DNA from: Isoetes taiwanensis
Lineage: Eukaryota > Streptophyta > Lycopodiopsida > Isoetales > Isoetaceae
DNA: 64,000 nt
Direction: 5' to 3'
Assembly: GCA_021234155.1 (NCBI GenBank)
Contig: JAJEKV010000104.1
Location: forward strand, 682,001 to 746,000
Below, piece by piece: positions 10,901 to 22,521 of the stretch; position 1 is the stretch's first letter; each line of letters begins with the position of its first letter. Both the position numbers and the translations under genes were made by a program. The notes beneath the pieces are model-generated. The model had not been told where the DNA came from. It did no database searches and was given only the letters and a program-made list of their open reading frames with translations.

Positions 10901-13005
10901 ATGAATTCGCAACGTGAAGGTCAAGAGTGAAACATGAAGGCTAACTGCTCCTACTAAGGGCATATCAGGCTGCGCCTCAATCACCTGCACAACAGGCAGA
11001 AGACACAATTTATTGCCAGAACAGGAGATATCTAACATCTCAAAACAAACAACTGCGTAAAATGCACCATTCACCTTTGTTATTGCATTGCTTAGCTTAT
11101 TAAACGCTTCCACCTGTAAAATTTCAGGAAGAACCTACAAATAGCAATTGACAGATGTCAGGGCCCCAAATTTCAGCTATCATGTGCATTCATCCTTCAC
11201 GCGCATATCCTACATAAATGCACACCTCTGGAGTCGATGCTGCGTAATTAGATAGACGTTCCATCAATTGTGACATAACAGTCTTGATATCCACCGTAGG
11301 CTGGCAATTTATACAAAGTTAGCCATGTACAATATTCTTTTCCTTTTTGTTATTCGACAATACCTGAAGCTGGGGGCAGGCCCCTAGCAATTCCTCTAAT
11401 GTTTGTAAATGATAATCATCAGGAAAGACTTGAATGATGCAGTCCATGAGATAGTATTGGGCAATCTCATCTTTGCAATTGACCACCTGTAAACCACAAA
11501 CCATTCATTTTTAAACTCAACCCACATACAAGCATCACATCCATAACTGAGAACTGACCTGTTCAAGCACTCTAGGAAGAACCACATTTTTATACATGTT
11601 AAGATCAACACCTTCAAGTTGACTTAGAACATGAAGGTTCTTTCCAACCTGCGCAAACAAATTCTGAAGACTTCAAACATGCAAAAACATGAAAACATGT
11701 CAATGGTTGGATACGTACCAAGTCACGCAACTGTCTCCTCTCCTTCTCCCGCTTTTCCTTCTCCCGTACGGGTCCCTGCAGACCAGGAAAACTTCCAATG
11801 TTGTAGCTCGATAGTCACAGGATCACACTCTCAAAAGGGACGCCTGCATGAGCACAACTAGTTAAGAATAGCTCTTTAGGCTAGTCCCAAACTCACTCTC
11901 CTAGCAAGCACTCAGACTATACCCTACGGGGAGCTCACTCTCGACAAAAGGGTGGTCTAATAAGATGTTACCTGATGCTGCATTCGGACCCAAAGTTTAT
12001 TCATCTCTGTGAAGTTCTGAAGAACAAATTCAACTGCGTCCATGACAGAGCCGCCCTCCCTGAAGAAAAGAAATAGACAAATCAGCTTATTCATCTCTGT
12101 TGAAGCCAATAAGAACAATCACAGAGCATTCTAGAAACAATCTTACCCCTCATATTCCGAGCCAACATCAGGCAGTTTATCTCGGCTAATTTGAGAAAGG
12201 TAACTTCTAAGGAATAACCCACGAATTGGATGTTGCACGCCGCGGGACATCTCAACTAGATCCTTCAAAACATCTTTGGCTGGAGCCTCCTTTGACTTAA
12301 TATAAACTGATCCAACAGTGCACAACAGGTACCTGCTAATTTGAAAAACAAATGCTTGTAGCTGTTTACTAACACGTGGTATAGGACACATAAACAAGGT
12401 TCGTGCAACATACAGTCTAGGTAAGATGTTGCCTGCATGTTGGACCAGCTCGTATAAATCTGCATTTGTTCGGCCCCTTTTTGACTCCTCACTGAAAAAT
12501 ATCTCCAATTTGCGTAATTCATCGAATGTCCTCATGTCTTAGATTGAATGAAGGTAACAAGAGAATCAATAAAAACAATGTGTTACAATGAACTTAGGAT
12601 GGATACATAACTCGTAATATTTCTGTGGGGATAATTTTGAAGTCCTCAGTTCTGAAAGCATTTGCGCTGAGAACTTCAATGCTTCTCTCAAATTGTTATT
12701 ATCCTGTCTCCAAGCAAAAACAAACGTTTAACCATTTGGTTAAGTCGTAAGGTCGCATTGACTTTTGTATTAGCAAACTCAAACTCTACCAATGTGCCAA
12801 CATTGGATAATTTATAGCAACACATGTAAGGGAAAGTTAAAAATCAGCCCAGAAATCACAAGCTGCAGTAGATCGAAAAAAAAATCCATACCAAAGCGCG
12901 ATGCATGAAAAAGGCCTGCTGCTGCACCAAAGCCATTGCATCTGCTAGCCATTTATCTTGCTCCTCGCCCATGATCGCATCGGAACCTAAATCGGAAGTA
13001 CCCAT
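7970..13005 (-). CDS. VPS35: VPS35, retromer core subunit (22 exons)
   Basis: VPS35 is the alpha-solenoid scaffold of retromer, which binds VPS26 and VPS29 and recycles cargo receptors from endosomes and the prevacuolar compartment. Exons on the minus strand: 13005-12892, 12703-12607, 12537-12414, 12332-12147, 12059-11972, 11775-11719, 11648-11559, 11486-11364, 11300-11226, 11134-11075, 10984-10868, 10779-10540, 10482-10414, 10029-9940, 9506-9417, 9329-9255, 9025-8957, 8873-8793, 8716-8609, 8527-8427, 8363-8250, 8180-7970. They join in frame without a stop to 792 residues, the usual family length. Clear blocks: [18 protein letters not shown] (the PRLYL VPS26-binding motif, split by intron 3), [83 protein letters not shown]. 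All junctions are GT-AG except intron 16, which is GC-AG. The start could also be Met at 12972 (MGEEQDKWL) or 13050. The gene appears intact. Confidence 0.95.
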
Positions 13006-13050
13006 CCAAATTTTGCGACCTAAACTTATACTCCTTAGATTGGCAACCAC

Positions 13051-13320
13051 GAGACAAATTGTATTACAAAAACCAGCGTTCAGAAGCAGATCGCCATGCT
13101 TCCGGCTGATCCCGGGTGTGCTTCAGGGTTTCAGCAAGAAATTTGATCTCGAAGGCCTAAATGAACCCACGTCCGCAAAACAATTGTAGACCGCTCGCAC
13201 CACGAGGTATCAGGTTACGTGGCAATTTGTATAGAAGTTTTTTTTTTAGGTCCACCGGAGGGTTCACATGGATAGTAGCCGGAGAGGGGTCCTGTTATAC
13301 CCTGTGCAAATTAAGGTGTA
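13051..13320. other. Region upstream of VPS35
   Basis: This stretch should hold the 5' UTR and core promoter of VPS35. I see no clear TATA box. A run of T lies at about 13240-13248. It ends at a foldback element about 320 bp from the start codon. Confidence 0.4.
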
Positions 13321-13467
13321 GATAACGCCCTGGCCTGAGGGCGTTATTGAAAAAAAAATTTGAGGGCCATCAAAATGGCGGGGTGGGTGCGCCAAGAACG
13401 CGCTTCCAGCCATTTTGATGGCCCGAAAATTTTTTGTTCAATAACGCCCGAGGGCCAGGGCGTTATC
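13321..13467. repeat. Foldback (hairpin) MITE-like element
   Basis: Two near-perfect inverted arms of about 59 bp (13321-13379 and 13409-13467) around a spacer of about 29 bp. The arms start gataacgccctggcc and contain gagggccatcaaaatggc. This is a typical small non-autonomous foldback element. The outer motif aacgccctgg recurs as the terminal repeat of the next element. Confidence 0.85.
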
Positions 13468-13469
13468 GC

Positions 13470-14218
13470 CCTTAACGCCCTGGTTCGAGGGTTTGCACAG
13501 AGCCTGAGAAGGCAATGAAAAGCAGGGCGCCGGAATAGAAGCAGGGCGCCGGAATGGGAGCAAGGCAGACTTTTCTGGCGGGGCTCGAAATGCAAGCGAG
13601 CTGAAGTTTTTCTTATTTGAATGGAAGCAGTAATTCTAAATGGAAGCTGTGGTATTGTTTTTCGTGGGGCGTGAGGTGGCTATGGCGGTTTAGGGCTAAG
13701 CTAGAGCTAGTTTTCTTCTTTCCTGCTTAGGCGGCTAGAGCGTAGTTTTCTAATCAGGAAGATTTTCCCCTTCGATTTGGCTGCCTGCTGTTTGCTGCTA
13801 ATGTTCGCCTCTTTTGCTTCTTTTTTCCTTCTTTATGTTTCCGCCATTAGATCTCTAAAAAACGGCAAGGAGATTTGCTTAGCAACAGACTTGATTATCT
13901 CAAAACCCATTTTTTCTTAAGCCCCGATTCAAAATCTTTGAAAACAGTGGTGCGTGGTCTAGAAATCTTTGAAAGGTGGTGCGCAGAAGTCTCCAAACGC
14001 TTGTAAATGCAGCAAAATCTCAAATCTAAACGGGCTTGTAATCTCTAAACGCTTGTAATCCCTAGGGTGTTATGGCATTGTCCACCGATTATCCTAGGCT
14101 GTTATAGAAGATCTCCGTAATTTTTCAACCGCAGGCATGTTATTAGCTGGTAACAGCTGTCAAACCAACGGTTCAGATTAAATCTAAACCTGTAAACCTG
14201 AGAACCAGGGCGTTAAGG
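13470..14218. mobile_element. Non-autonomous TIR element (17-bp terminal repeats)
   Basis: Perfect 17-bp terminal inverted repeats, ccttaacgccctggttc at 13470-13486 and its complement at 14202-14218, bound a 749-bp segment without coding capacity. Inside the left end is a short direct repeat of gaagcagggcgccggaat (about 13519-13555). The terminal motif is shared with the adjacent foldback, so both probably belong to one family of DNA elements. I could not settle target duplications. Confidence 0.7.
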
Positions 14219-14935
14219 ATGGCCAGTGATGGTGGGCGTAAAAGAGTGAGGCATTTTACGCAATGGCGATGGCTGCCATGGCGCATTTGAACCCATCCTT
14301 AGGGCCGGTTCATATGCAACCATCGCTGGGGAGGGGGCCTGTTTTGCCCAGTGCAAATTGGCGATGGTGGGCGATGGTGGGCGTAAAAGGGTGAGCCCTT
14401 TTACATGATGGCGAGGGTCGTGAAGGTGCATGTGAATCCAGCCTTAGCATAAATTGCAGTTATACCTTCGTAATGGAGGGCTGGGCTAAAGTAGTTGATG
14501 TCTAAGGTTATAGATGGTTGAGATATTGTTTGAGCTAAGGTCAATGGCATGGTTCTTAATCAGCCTTGGGAGAACACAGAGATAAAAAAATTCTTCGATT
14601 AAGAAATAAAATTTTTGGGCTGAGTTGGTGATGCAAAGAACTAATCTAGAAGATTTCCATATATTTTTCTATATGGACAATGCGAATTTTTGGTAGTTAT
14701 CAGATTTTGGACAGGCCTTTTGATTTTAGCTCAAACTTACAAACTTGTTAGAAAAAAGAACTTAATCCAAACCTGATTATTAAATATCTCATAGATCCAT
14801 ATATATTATATATCATATCTGGTTTGTTTGATAGTTGAAAAAGACCATATTATCTCACGATTGAAGATTAGAGAGTCTCTCCCTTTCCAAATTCTCTAGA
14901 GAAAAATAAAAATCCCCCAATCAGAGGGCTGATCC
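14219..14935. other. Intergenic, GC-rich repeat motifs then AT-rich
   Basis: The left part (14219-14440) has degenerate inverted and direct copies of gcgatggtgggcg and gtaaaagggtgagcc, suggesting another decayed foldback. The rest is AT-rich with no gene seen. Confidence 0.4.
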
Positions 14936-14937
14936 TA

Positions 14938-16237
14938 GAATAGAATAGAATAGAATATGATTTTATCGTCCACGGAGACCTACTGGCCTATGGGACCCAA
15001 GTACAAAGAAAGAGCAAAGAAAGCGATACTACCGTGATTAAAACCCCCTCCCCAAGGGTTTTCGGGAAAACCTTAGTAGCAATAAGGATGCCGACATACC
15101 GCACGCTTATATACATAATCACAAGTACAACCGAGGTTAATGTCTGACGGGGGGCATAATCGAAGTCCGTGGTATCCATTACCTCCCGGGAGGTACGATC
15201 CCAACAAGCCTACAGAGGTCGTGGCTCGTAGCTCATGCAGTGGCCTCGATGGGGCATTAACTAACCGAGCATACCGAGCCCGGATATGCTCGACACGGAC
15301 AGCCCCGAGGGCGCGGACTTTCATCCTCACGGCTCGCTGACAAAGATCGACTCGTCCCTCACGCTGCCCCAATCCATCTCCCCGTCTCAATGCGCGGAGG
15401 TGGTGTGCACCGCGCGAATGGAAGCAATCACCCCGCGCTTTTTCATGGGTAGATGGGTGCGCAGTAGTGGTGTGGGCCCCTCGTGAGCATGGGATTAACC
15501 TCGTTGTCGATAATTTGCCACCTTGACATGTGACAGGCCCTCAGATCCCAAAGCTTGGCCATGAAGCAAGCATCCAAGCATCGCTTCAAGGCAGCGTTTC
15601 TCTTCTGTATGCACCGGTCCACATCCGTGTGCCCCGCACATTCCATCGCGAGAACCACCGGGCTTGCTTGTCTTTCCAAAGAGGCTTTGAGTCGCCAAGG
15701 GCCCATCGCCATCGCCAAAGCAAGGTTGGGCAGCCGGGCTTCATCCATAGCCACCACCTTCCGGAAGTAAATAATGTGACGCTCCAGTAGCAGCCCTCTC
15801 AGAATGGAAGGAAGCCCGCCTCTGGAGCAAGATCCGATATGGGACCGTGGATTTCACTCCCAAAGGTCGGGCCAAGAAGGCCTTTTGTACCTGCTCTAGA
15901 TCGTTCCAAGTGGTGAGGGATATCACTGGCCCCCACACTTCTGCCCCATAGAGGAGGACCGGTTCAACCAAGGCCCTGAACAAGTGTGCCTGGTGACCCC
16001 ATGCATACAAACGCCTTTGGATTTGTTGTTTTGCATTGCATATGTGGCTTTCAAACTGCAAAGGATGAACCTAACGATGGATGCATCCCAGTGTGTGGTA
16101 GTAGAAAACTCAATGCCCAAATACTTATAAGATTGAGCCACCTCCACTACCTGCCCCTGGTAAGTGAATGAGATGGAGGAGAGATTTGGGATACTAAACT
16201 CATGTTCTGTATGAGATGGAGGAGGATCCATTCAACC
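14938..16237 (-). mobile_element. TATTC-tailed LINE, 5'-truncated
   Basis: The 3' end of a non-LTR element on the minus strand. On the plus strand it begins with a (GAATA)n tail at 14938-14961, followed by a 3' UTR that holds a stem-loop (aagggttttcgggaaaacctt) and the conserved words tccacggagacc and cctatgggaccc. Further in, the minus strand reads RT thumb and C-terminal sequence in several frames (YQGQVVEVAQSYKYLGIEFS, then LVEPVLLYGAEVWGPVISL). It breaks off near 16237 at an L1-like fragment. The coding part has frameshifts. Confidence 0.8.
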
Positions 16238-16239
16238 TA

Positions 16240-16640
16240 AATACATGTCTTAAAAATGTGGTTCTTATCTTCCAGATTCTACACACATCTCATACAATAT
16301 GTCAGTATCAAATATACCAAGTCTCCATCTTTTCCTATTTGTGCTAGAGCTGCCAGATAAAGGCTTTGATCTTAGGATGAATGGGACTCTTCCATAAGAA
16401 TTTGAAGTTTTTGATCCTCCTCTGGGGATCAGTTTCTTATTTATTATGAATGGAGATCTGCTGGTCCCTGCTTAAATATTTGTAGGCCTTATTAATCTTA
16501 TACCTATTAATACCATTGATTTTCCAAAAATTCAGTAGCATGATGCCAATGCCCATTTGCAAGCCCTTCAGTGATAATATGGTAAAGGTATTATGAATCT
16601 TCTCCAAGCTCATTGAGGACAGAATTTCAATATACATATT
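16240..16640 (-). mobile_element. L1-like LINE fragment (zf-RVT region)
   Basis: The minus strand reads, with frameshifts, INRYKINKAYKYLSRDQQIS and then FLWKSPIHPK.KAFIWQL, which parallels the L1-like element at 540-700. This is an internal piece of an ORF2 C-terminus without a visible tail. Confidence 0.65.
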
Positions 16641-16969
16641 GTTTATAATATTTCTTACGAAAATGATACCTCATGCAGTCCACTATTTGACTAAGTCGGA
16701 GAAATGAGTTGGAAAGCAACCTTTTGGTTGTCCAAACCATAGCAAAACATGCAACGCACAAAGGTTGCAACCTGTGGAATGTGTGTGCATGCGCAAAAAA
16801 CATTTCTATTTCCCTAGCTGCCAGCCATGGCTATCATGATCATCCAAAATGATTGTGGTATGTCTTAAGACAAACCACCAGGGAATCTTGTCTGAAAGTG
16901 TGACCGCCATGATTCGAAAAGTTCAGGATTGAAACGTCTAGACTGCCCCCTCTTCGCATCTTATTATAT
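16641..16969. other. Unassigned sequence left of the LTR
   Basis: No protein homology or repeat partner seen in the window. It may belong to the left part of the 5' LTR that follows, but the 3' LTR does not align here. Confidence 0.3.
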
Positions 16970-18468
16970 TGTCTCACCTAGAACATTCAGCATTCTGTTA
17001 CAGCACAAGCTCGGAGGAGCGTCTCAAGAGACTTGAAGGATGAGCAGCTATATTCTTCTCATTTGCCAAATATCTTGTGAATTTACATTCCTAAGGGCAA
17101 TATTAATTAATTTATAACATTACTGTAAATTATATAAGGCTGATAACGGGACCCAATAATGGGTTGCAAACAGCCAAGGCAAGATCAGAAAACTGACCCA
17201 GGTTGCGTCTTTTCAACCTAGAATAGCTGGAAAAAAGGGTCGATATGCCAAAGCTATATATCTATGTCTTTGTGTTGGAAATATATAACCTTTTCTTGTA
17301 TTATCAGATGTCTGCACCTTTTTACCTTTTCCAGAAAGAATAAATCTAAGTAGGAGGAATCAGATGGAGTATCGGATTTACTAGTTAGTTGTGGATGATA
17401 GAGTGTCACGGAGGGAGAGTTAAAGCTCATGCTAGATCAACTGATGGTTTATTGCTTAAGCCTCTTTTGCTTATAGTATCAATCAGATCCAAATCTTCCA
17501 TATTTCAGTCTCATCTTGAAAGTTAAACCAGAGAGGACAAAAATTGTTGTTTTGACAGATCTCTGGATTGGGGTGATCCTCTGAATACGCGCTTGCTTTT
17601 GCTCTCATGTCTGAGCTCGATTGGACGGTGAACTTATCCCATTCAGTGAATTACTGTGAAGGTATATCAGGTTATATTATATGCATTGATTAACATTGTT
17701 GCATGATAAGATTGTGCAGGCTAAGAAGCTGAGGCAGCACACAAAGTTGAGACAAACATATTCTTGAAGGTTGACCTATGTAAGCAGCTAAGGTTAATAG
17801 GTTTAAATTTAAAGGTTCTTATTCTCATTATTTCTAGTAAAGGAAAAATACCAAATTCAATGGTCGGCCAAAAGGCCGTTTTTCTACTATTGGCATGTGG
17901 GATATATACAACAGTCTAAAATGCTATTCTAGTTACTTGGATCTAGCCGAAACCGTCGGTTTGAGCTATATAGAGTGAATAAACAGTTGTATACGGTGCC
18001 GAGGTTACTGTGAACAGATAGATTGAGGTCGAGGCATGCCGGAACAGGTTAATACAAGCTCGGTCAAAGGATAAACAGTGTTTCAGTCAATACTGAATGA
18101 ACCAGTGTTATTTCAATGGTTGAAATAATTATTGGCTATATCTAGTTGATAACTATTGAGCTCATTAGCCAATATTGATTGATCATTACTTTGAAATTGT
18201 TTTGTGAAGTTCATAATTGCACCAAGGAATTAGTGACCACAACTTGGCTTCCTTGGTGCTAGATTCTTGTACTTGAAGCTTAAGACTTAATTATTGAAGA
18301 ATTGTTAGTCTACTATACAATTGTGTGTGAAAGTTGTATTGAACTTTACAAGTAGTTGTGTCATCCTTGCTATTGGAATTGCCTATCTATTGATTAATCT
18401 AACAATTACTTTGACTATAAGTTAACTTTAGTTGCTAAGTTTTGCATGGAAGAAGACAAATCATATCA
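16970..18468 (+). repeat. 5' LTR of a large LTR retroelement (with internal insertion)
   Basis: About 690 bp (16970-17660) align with 26393-27064 in the same orientation, for example tgtctgcaccttttta and ttaaagctcatgctagatca. The shared LTR end, tagttgctaagttttgca ... catatca, is at 18425-18468 and 27513-27560. Between 17660 and 18420 this copy carries about 760 bp absent from the 3' LTR, a probable insertion that I cannot classify. The end in CA followed at once by a PBS-like site fits an LTR boundary. The left limit is not resolved. Confidence 0.75.
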
Positions 18469-18484
18469 ATTGGTACCGGAGCCC
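18469..18484 (+). other. Primer-binding-site-like sequence
   Basis: attggtaccggagccc follows the LTR end directly. It resembles the common plant motif TGGTATCAGAGC with substitutions, so a Met-type or related tRNA primer is likely. Confidence 0.5.
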
Positions 18485-18889
18485 AGTTCCAAAATTCCTA
18501 TGCAATGGTCCAAAACAAATTCAATACTCTAGAAGGCCAGTATAACCAAGCCATGAATGTCGCTACTCAAATTGCTACACATATTGGAATTCATGCATCC
18601 TCCACCTTTATAGAAAACCAACGAAAATTAGAATACACAGCCATATTATATGGTTATTTGCTAGATATATATCAACAACCATCGTTGCCTGCAAGTCCTC
18701 CGCCTTTTAATCCTCCATCTCCTTCAGAAAGAATTAAATGGCTAGAGAAGGTAGAAGGAATGCCTACATACAAAAGAAGCCCACTAGCAATTCTAAGATT
18801 TACCGCGTCATGGGAAAAGTTTCTTTTGAGAGAGTCAAAGCCACAGAGGAGCAAAAGTTACAAGCCATGGATAAGTATTTAACTGGCGT

Positions 18890-21800
18890 AGTTAGAATAG
18901 AATAGAATAGAATAGAATAGGTTTTTAGCGTCCACGGAGACCAATTGGCCTATGGGACCCAAACAAAAAGAGAGCAGCAAGCATATTACTGACAGGATTA
19001 AAAAACCCCCGCCCCGAAGGGTTTTCGAGGGAAAAACCTTAGCAGTAATAAGCATGCTGGCACACTGTACAATTGCATAGGACAGTTCAAGACCGTCCCG
19101 TAGGACACAAATGCGTCCGTGCATCCATAACGTCCTGGAGGTATGACCCCAACAAACCCACTGACGCCGTAGTCAATAACTGATGCAACGGCTGGCCAGG
19201 CACTAGTAGTCGAACATACCTCTCGGATATGGGCAAATGCCGGGCGATCCGGAGGGTATGACATTCATCCTCAATCGCGCCCGGTGGTGGCAATCGGGCA
19301 AAGCCTTTGCTCTCGTGCTTCCCGAGCCCAACGCCCTATTTCAATGCGGGGCGATGTGCACCCGTCTTGAATGGAAGCTATAAGTCTGGCGCTTCTTCAT
19401 GGGGGCATTTGGGTGTACAAGTACCGGTGGGGGGCCTCTTGTGAGCCTAGGATTGACTTGCTGGCGATAGTGTGCCCGGCTTAACATGCGTCGAGCCTCT
19501 CAGATCCCGAGCTTGCGGAGGAAAGTAGCATCTAGGTACGGTTTAAGTGCCTCGCGATCTTTCTTTGTCGACACGGGACGATCTTTTTGCTCGCGACATG
19601 ACAAAGATGAGAACCACCGAGCTTGCTTGTCTTTCCATAGGATTTCAGGCGTTGGGGACCCATCGGTGTGGCCAAAGCAAGATGGGGCAAGCGTGTATCA
19701 ACCATAGCGACCACCTTTTGGAAGTAAACGATATGGCGTTCCAATGCAGCCCGTTGAAGGGGTAGAAAGCCTGTCTCACGGTAGGATCTGTGCGGAAGCG
19801 TAGACTTCACCCCCAAGGCCCGTGCCAAGAAGGCCTTCAGACCGCCGAGGTCATTCCATGTGTTGAGGGAGATGACCGGACCCCACACTTCGCCCCATAC
19901 AACGGGGACCGGCTCAACCAAGGCGGAAACAAATGTGACTGGTGGCCCCAAAGCGCATAACGCGCCTTGTGGCTGTTGTTCTCGCATGGCATATAGTGCT
20001 TTCCAACCCGCCGTGACCGCAGAACCCGATAGCAGCGATCCCAATGGGTGGTAGTTGAGAACTCAATCCCCAAGTACTTGTAGGTTGGAGCCACCTCTAC
20101 CTCTTGCCCCCGGTAAGTGAAGGTGGGAAGCCTTGGTCGACGGGACGATGCAACTAGCAAACACCCTAGTTTTGGCCAAGTTCACCGCATGCCGATTGAA
20201 TTGGCAAAAGTGTCAAGAGCATCCGGTGACGCCGCATGTCCTCCGGAGTGTAGGTGAGTTGTCGGATTGTGTGATGCATGAGATGTGCGCCCGCACCTCC
20301 ATGCTCGAGAGAGCCAATCTTCCAGCCCGATCAATGTATAGGCCAAAGAGTGTGGGGGAGAGGGGCAACCCCGACGCACTCCAATGCTACTGACTACACG
20401 GTTGTGCTTTGCCGATGTGATAACGGCCCGAGCATGCCTCGTGCGACCTATATAATCGCGATTCTCGCAAGTCCGGGGGTCCCCTATGCTTAATCGTCCC
20501 GGAAGCTTGTTGCTATGGGTAATCGTGGTCGAACGCTTTTGTAAAATCAACGAAACAACAATGCGAGGTCCTCGCGGGCGATTCCCTCGCTATCCTCAAT
20601 CAAATGCGCAGAGTGAAGATATGATCAATGGTGGAATGTCCGGGGCGGAAACACCGCTGTGTAAGAGCTCGCACCTCCGTTTCCTCTGCCCATATTGTCA
20701 GCCGCTGCTCAAGGATGCCAGCCAATAGTTTTGCAAAGAGAGAGCTGACCATAATAGTACGGTAGTTGGCCGGGCATTGAGGGTCCCCTGCTTTGTAGAT
20801 GGGCACTACTCTGCTAGTGGTCCATTGCGTAGGGAAGCCTTCTCGCAATGCTTTATTGAACAATGCCGTGAGGACAGGCACCAGTGGAGGCCCAGCCCAT
20901 TTGAAGTTAAATGCATGCCATCTAAATAAATTTGCCTTCCCATTAGCGAGACGCCAGAGGCCCATGATAACATCCCTTCGTGACAAACCCGAGCCATGCC
21001 TATCTGTGGAGGGATCGGTGTGCCCGCCCCGAGCGGGTCGTGATAAATTTTTGCAAATCTTTGTACCCATTGCTCAGGTGATGTTCCCCGTGGGTCGTGC
21101 AGGGCTTGCTCAAGACCCTTCTCCGAATGTCCCGGGTGCGGTCCAGAGACCAAACATCATTCTTTCGATGCTCGCAAGGTATCTGGCCTTCTTGTTCTTG
21201 AGAAAGGAGCGGTATTGACTGATGGCCTGTGGGCGGGAGATGGGATCAGTGACTTGCCGGAGTGTGCGTTTGAGCTCCCGACACTCATCATCAAACCATT
21301 TGTTGCGGGGAAAGGTGGTAGTGCCTGTGGTTCGCCGTGAGCGGCCTCTCCCAAAGCATCTTTCGGCCAGCCGTGAAGCGCGAAGTCGGCAGATTGCTCT
21401 TGAAGTGTGGGGAGTTGCAGCAGTCCCGCCAGATCATGCTCAAGCAGCTGGGCATAGGTCCCTGCACGGTCGTAGTCCAGGCGCAGATGGGGCCCCCGAT
21501 GTGTTGAAGCAGCAGGTGCACGGGAAGCCTCCCAATGGAGATGCATGAACAGGGGGGCGGTGGTCGAATCTACTTCCTCGCCCCGGCGTCTGTCCCTCGA
21601 TGGAAAAATGAGTAACGTGTGCGATCTCGTTCCTCAACCAACAGATAATCCACCACACTGGAGCCGCCCCCTTGGTTCTCCTGTCTACAAGTGTAGCAAC
21701 TGGAAGACGGCCATTGTGCCAAAACCCATTACAAATAACCGTGTCAAAGATACTACCTAGCAACAACAACAACCGCCATAGCGAAATATGGCTGTCATCG

Positions 21801-21965
21801 ATATCCTTGACCAAGCCACCTCTGGGGTTCAACCGCAAGACGCCCCTCGCCGGGGATCAAATTTTGGAACCCTTTCGGCCCGTCGTATGTGCATTAAAGT
21901 CGCCAAGCAACATAACCCTGCCCAATTGTTTGTGCTGCTGTATGTCATCATATAGATCGACTAGA
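18890..21965 (-). mobile_element. TATTC-tailed LINE inserted in the gag-like gene
   Basis: A long minus-strand LINE copy. The plus-strand left edge is a (GAATA)n tail (about 18893-18920), next a 3' UTR with stem-loop (gaagggttttcgagggaaaaacctt) and the words tccacggagacc and cctatgggaccc. The minus strand then reads RT C-terminus (YLGIEFSTTTHWD), RT core and N-terminus (WTTSRVVPIYKAGDPQC near 20800), a linker, and endonuclease remains up to LLGDFNAHTTG near 21890. It is truncated within the endonuclease at about 21965. Many frameshifts make it non-functional. Confidence 0.85.
18900..21960 (-). pseudogene. LINE endonuclease-RT ORF, multiply frameshifted
   Basis: Stretches in different frames follow the usual order. 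Endonuclease: GDFNAH near 21890 and FDTVICNG near 21730. RT: LLAGILEQRLTIWAEE near 20700, FRPGHSTIDHIFTL near 20620, RRGCPSPPHSLAYTLIGLED near 20360 (in place of the usual RQGCPLSPTLF), YKYLGIEFS near 20080 and ALVEPVPVVWGEVWGPVISL near 19880. The catalytic YADD box is not readable in a clean frame. Confidence 0.75.
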
Positions 21966-22521
21966 GTAGAGTATTTTATTATCCCTTTAGAATATGTGGC
22001 AAGTTCAGAAGAAACTGTTACCTTAAATAAAAACATGGTTAGATTTCAGAAAAGCAGTTGAATCACACAATTTGCATGCCAATTAGGACCTAGATCTTAA
22101 AAGACAGTGAAATCTCTTCAAGCAGCGAGAACATGAATCAATGCACCATTTCTACTCTAAGTTTTCTTATCTTGCAGCTCAGATAGAAAAATTGCAACCA
22201 AGAAATTTGTGGAAAAGTGAAATAACTCGAAAATATATAGCAAGATTGAAAGACCCGTTATATACGAAATTGTGCTTTAATAGAGCCATCCACCATCGAC
22301 GAAGCAGTAAGACAAGTTGAAGCGGTTGAGATGAAAATCAATTCAAGTGCAGTAAGATATGATATATGGGAGGGGTATCCTCAAGAAAAAGTCTAGAAAA
22401 TGAACAATGACAGCGAAAATAAAAGAGAAGATAAAAGATATAGGCTGAAATTCGGTGAAAGGAATGACGCTTTTCATGTTAAAAGCAATAATGGTGAATG
22501 CGGAATAGACGAGGATCAGGC

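Noticed and set aside
12333-12413. Reading the VPS35 intron 3 as normal coding sequence
   Set aside because: The 27 residues break a motif conserved in all VPS35 proteins, and good gtatgt / ttagcag sites flank it.
15140-15790. Several plus-strand frames of 60-90 codons
   Set aside because: They lie antisense to the LINE RT C-terminus and 3' UTR and are shadows of it.
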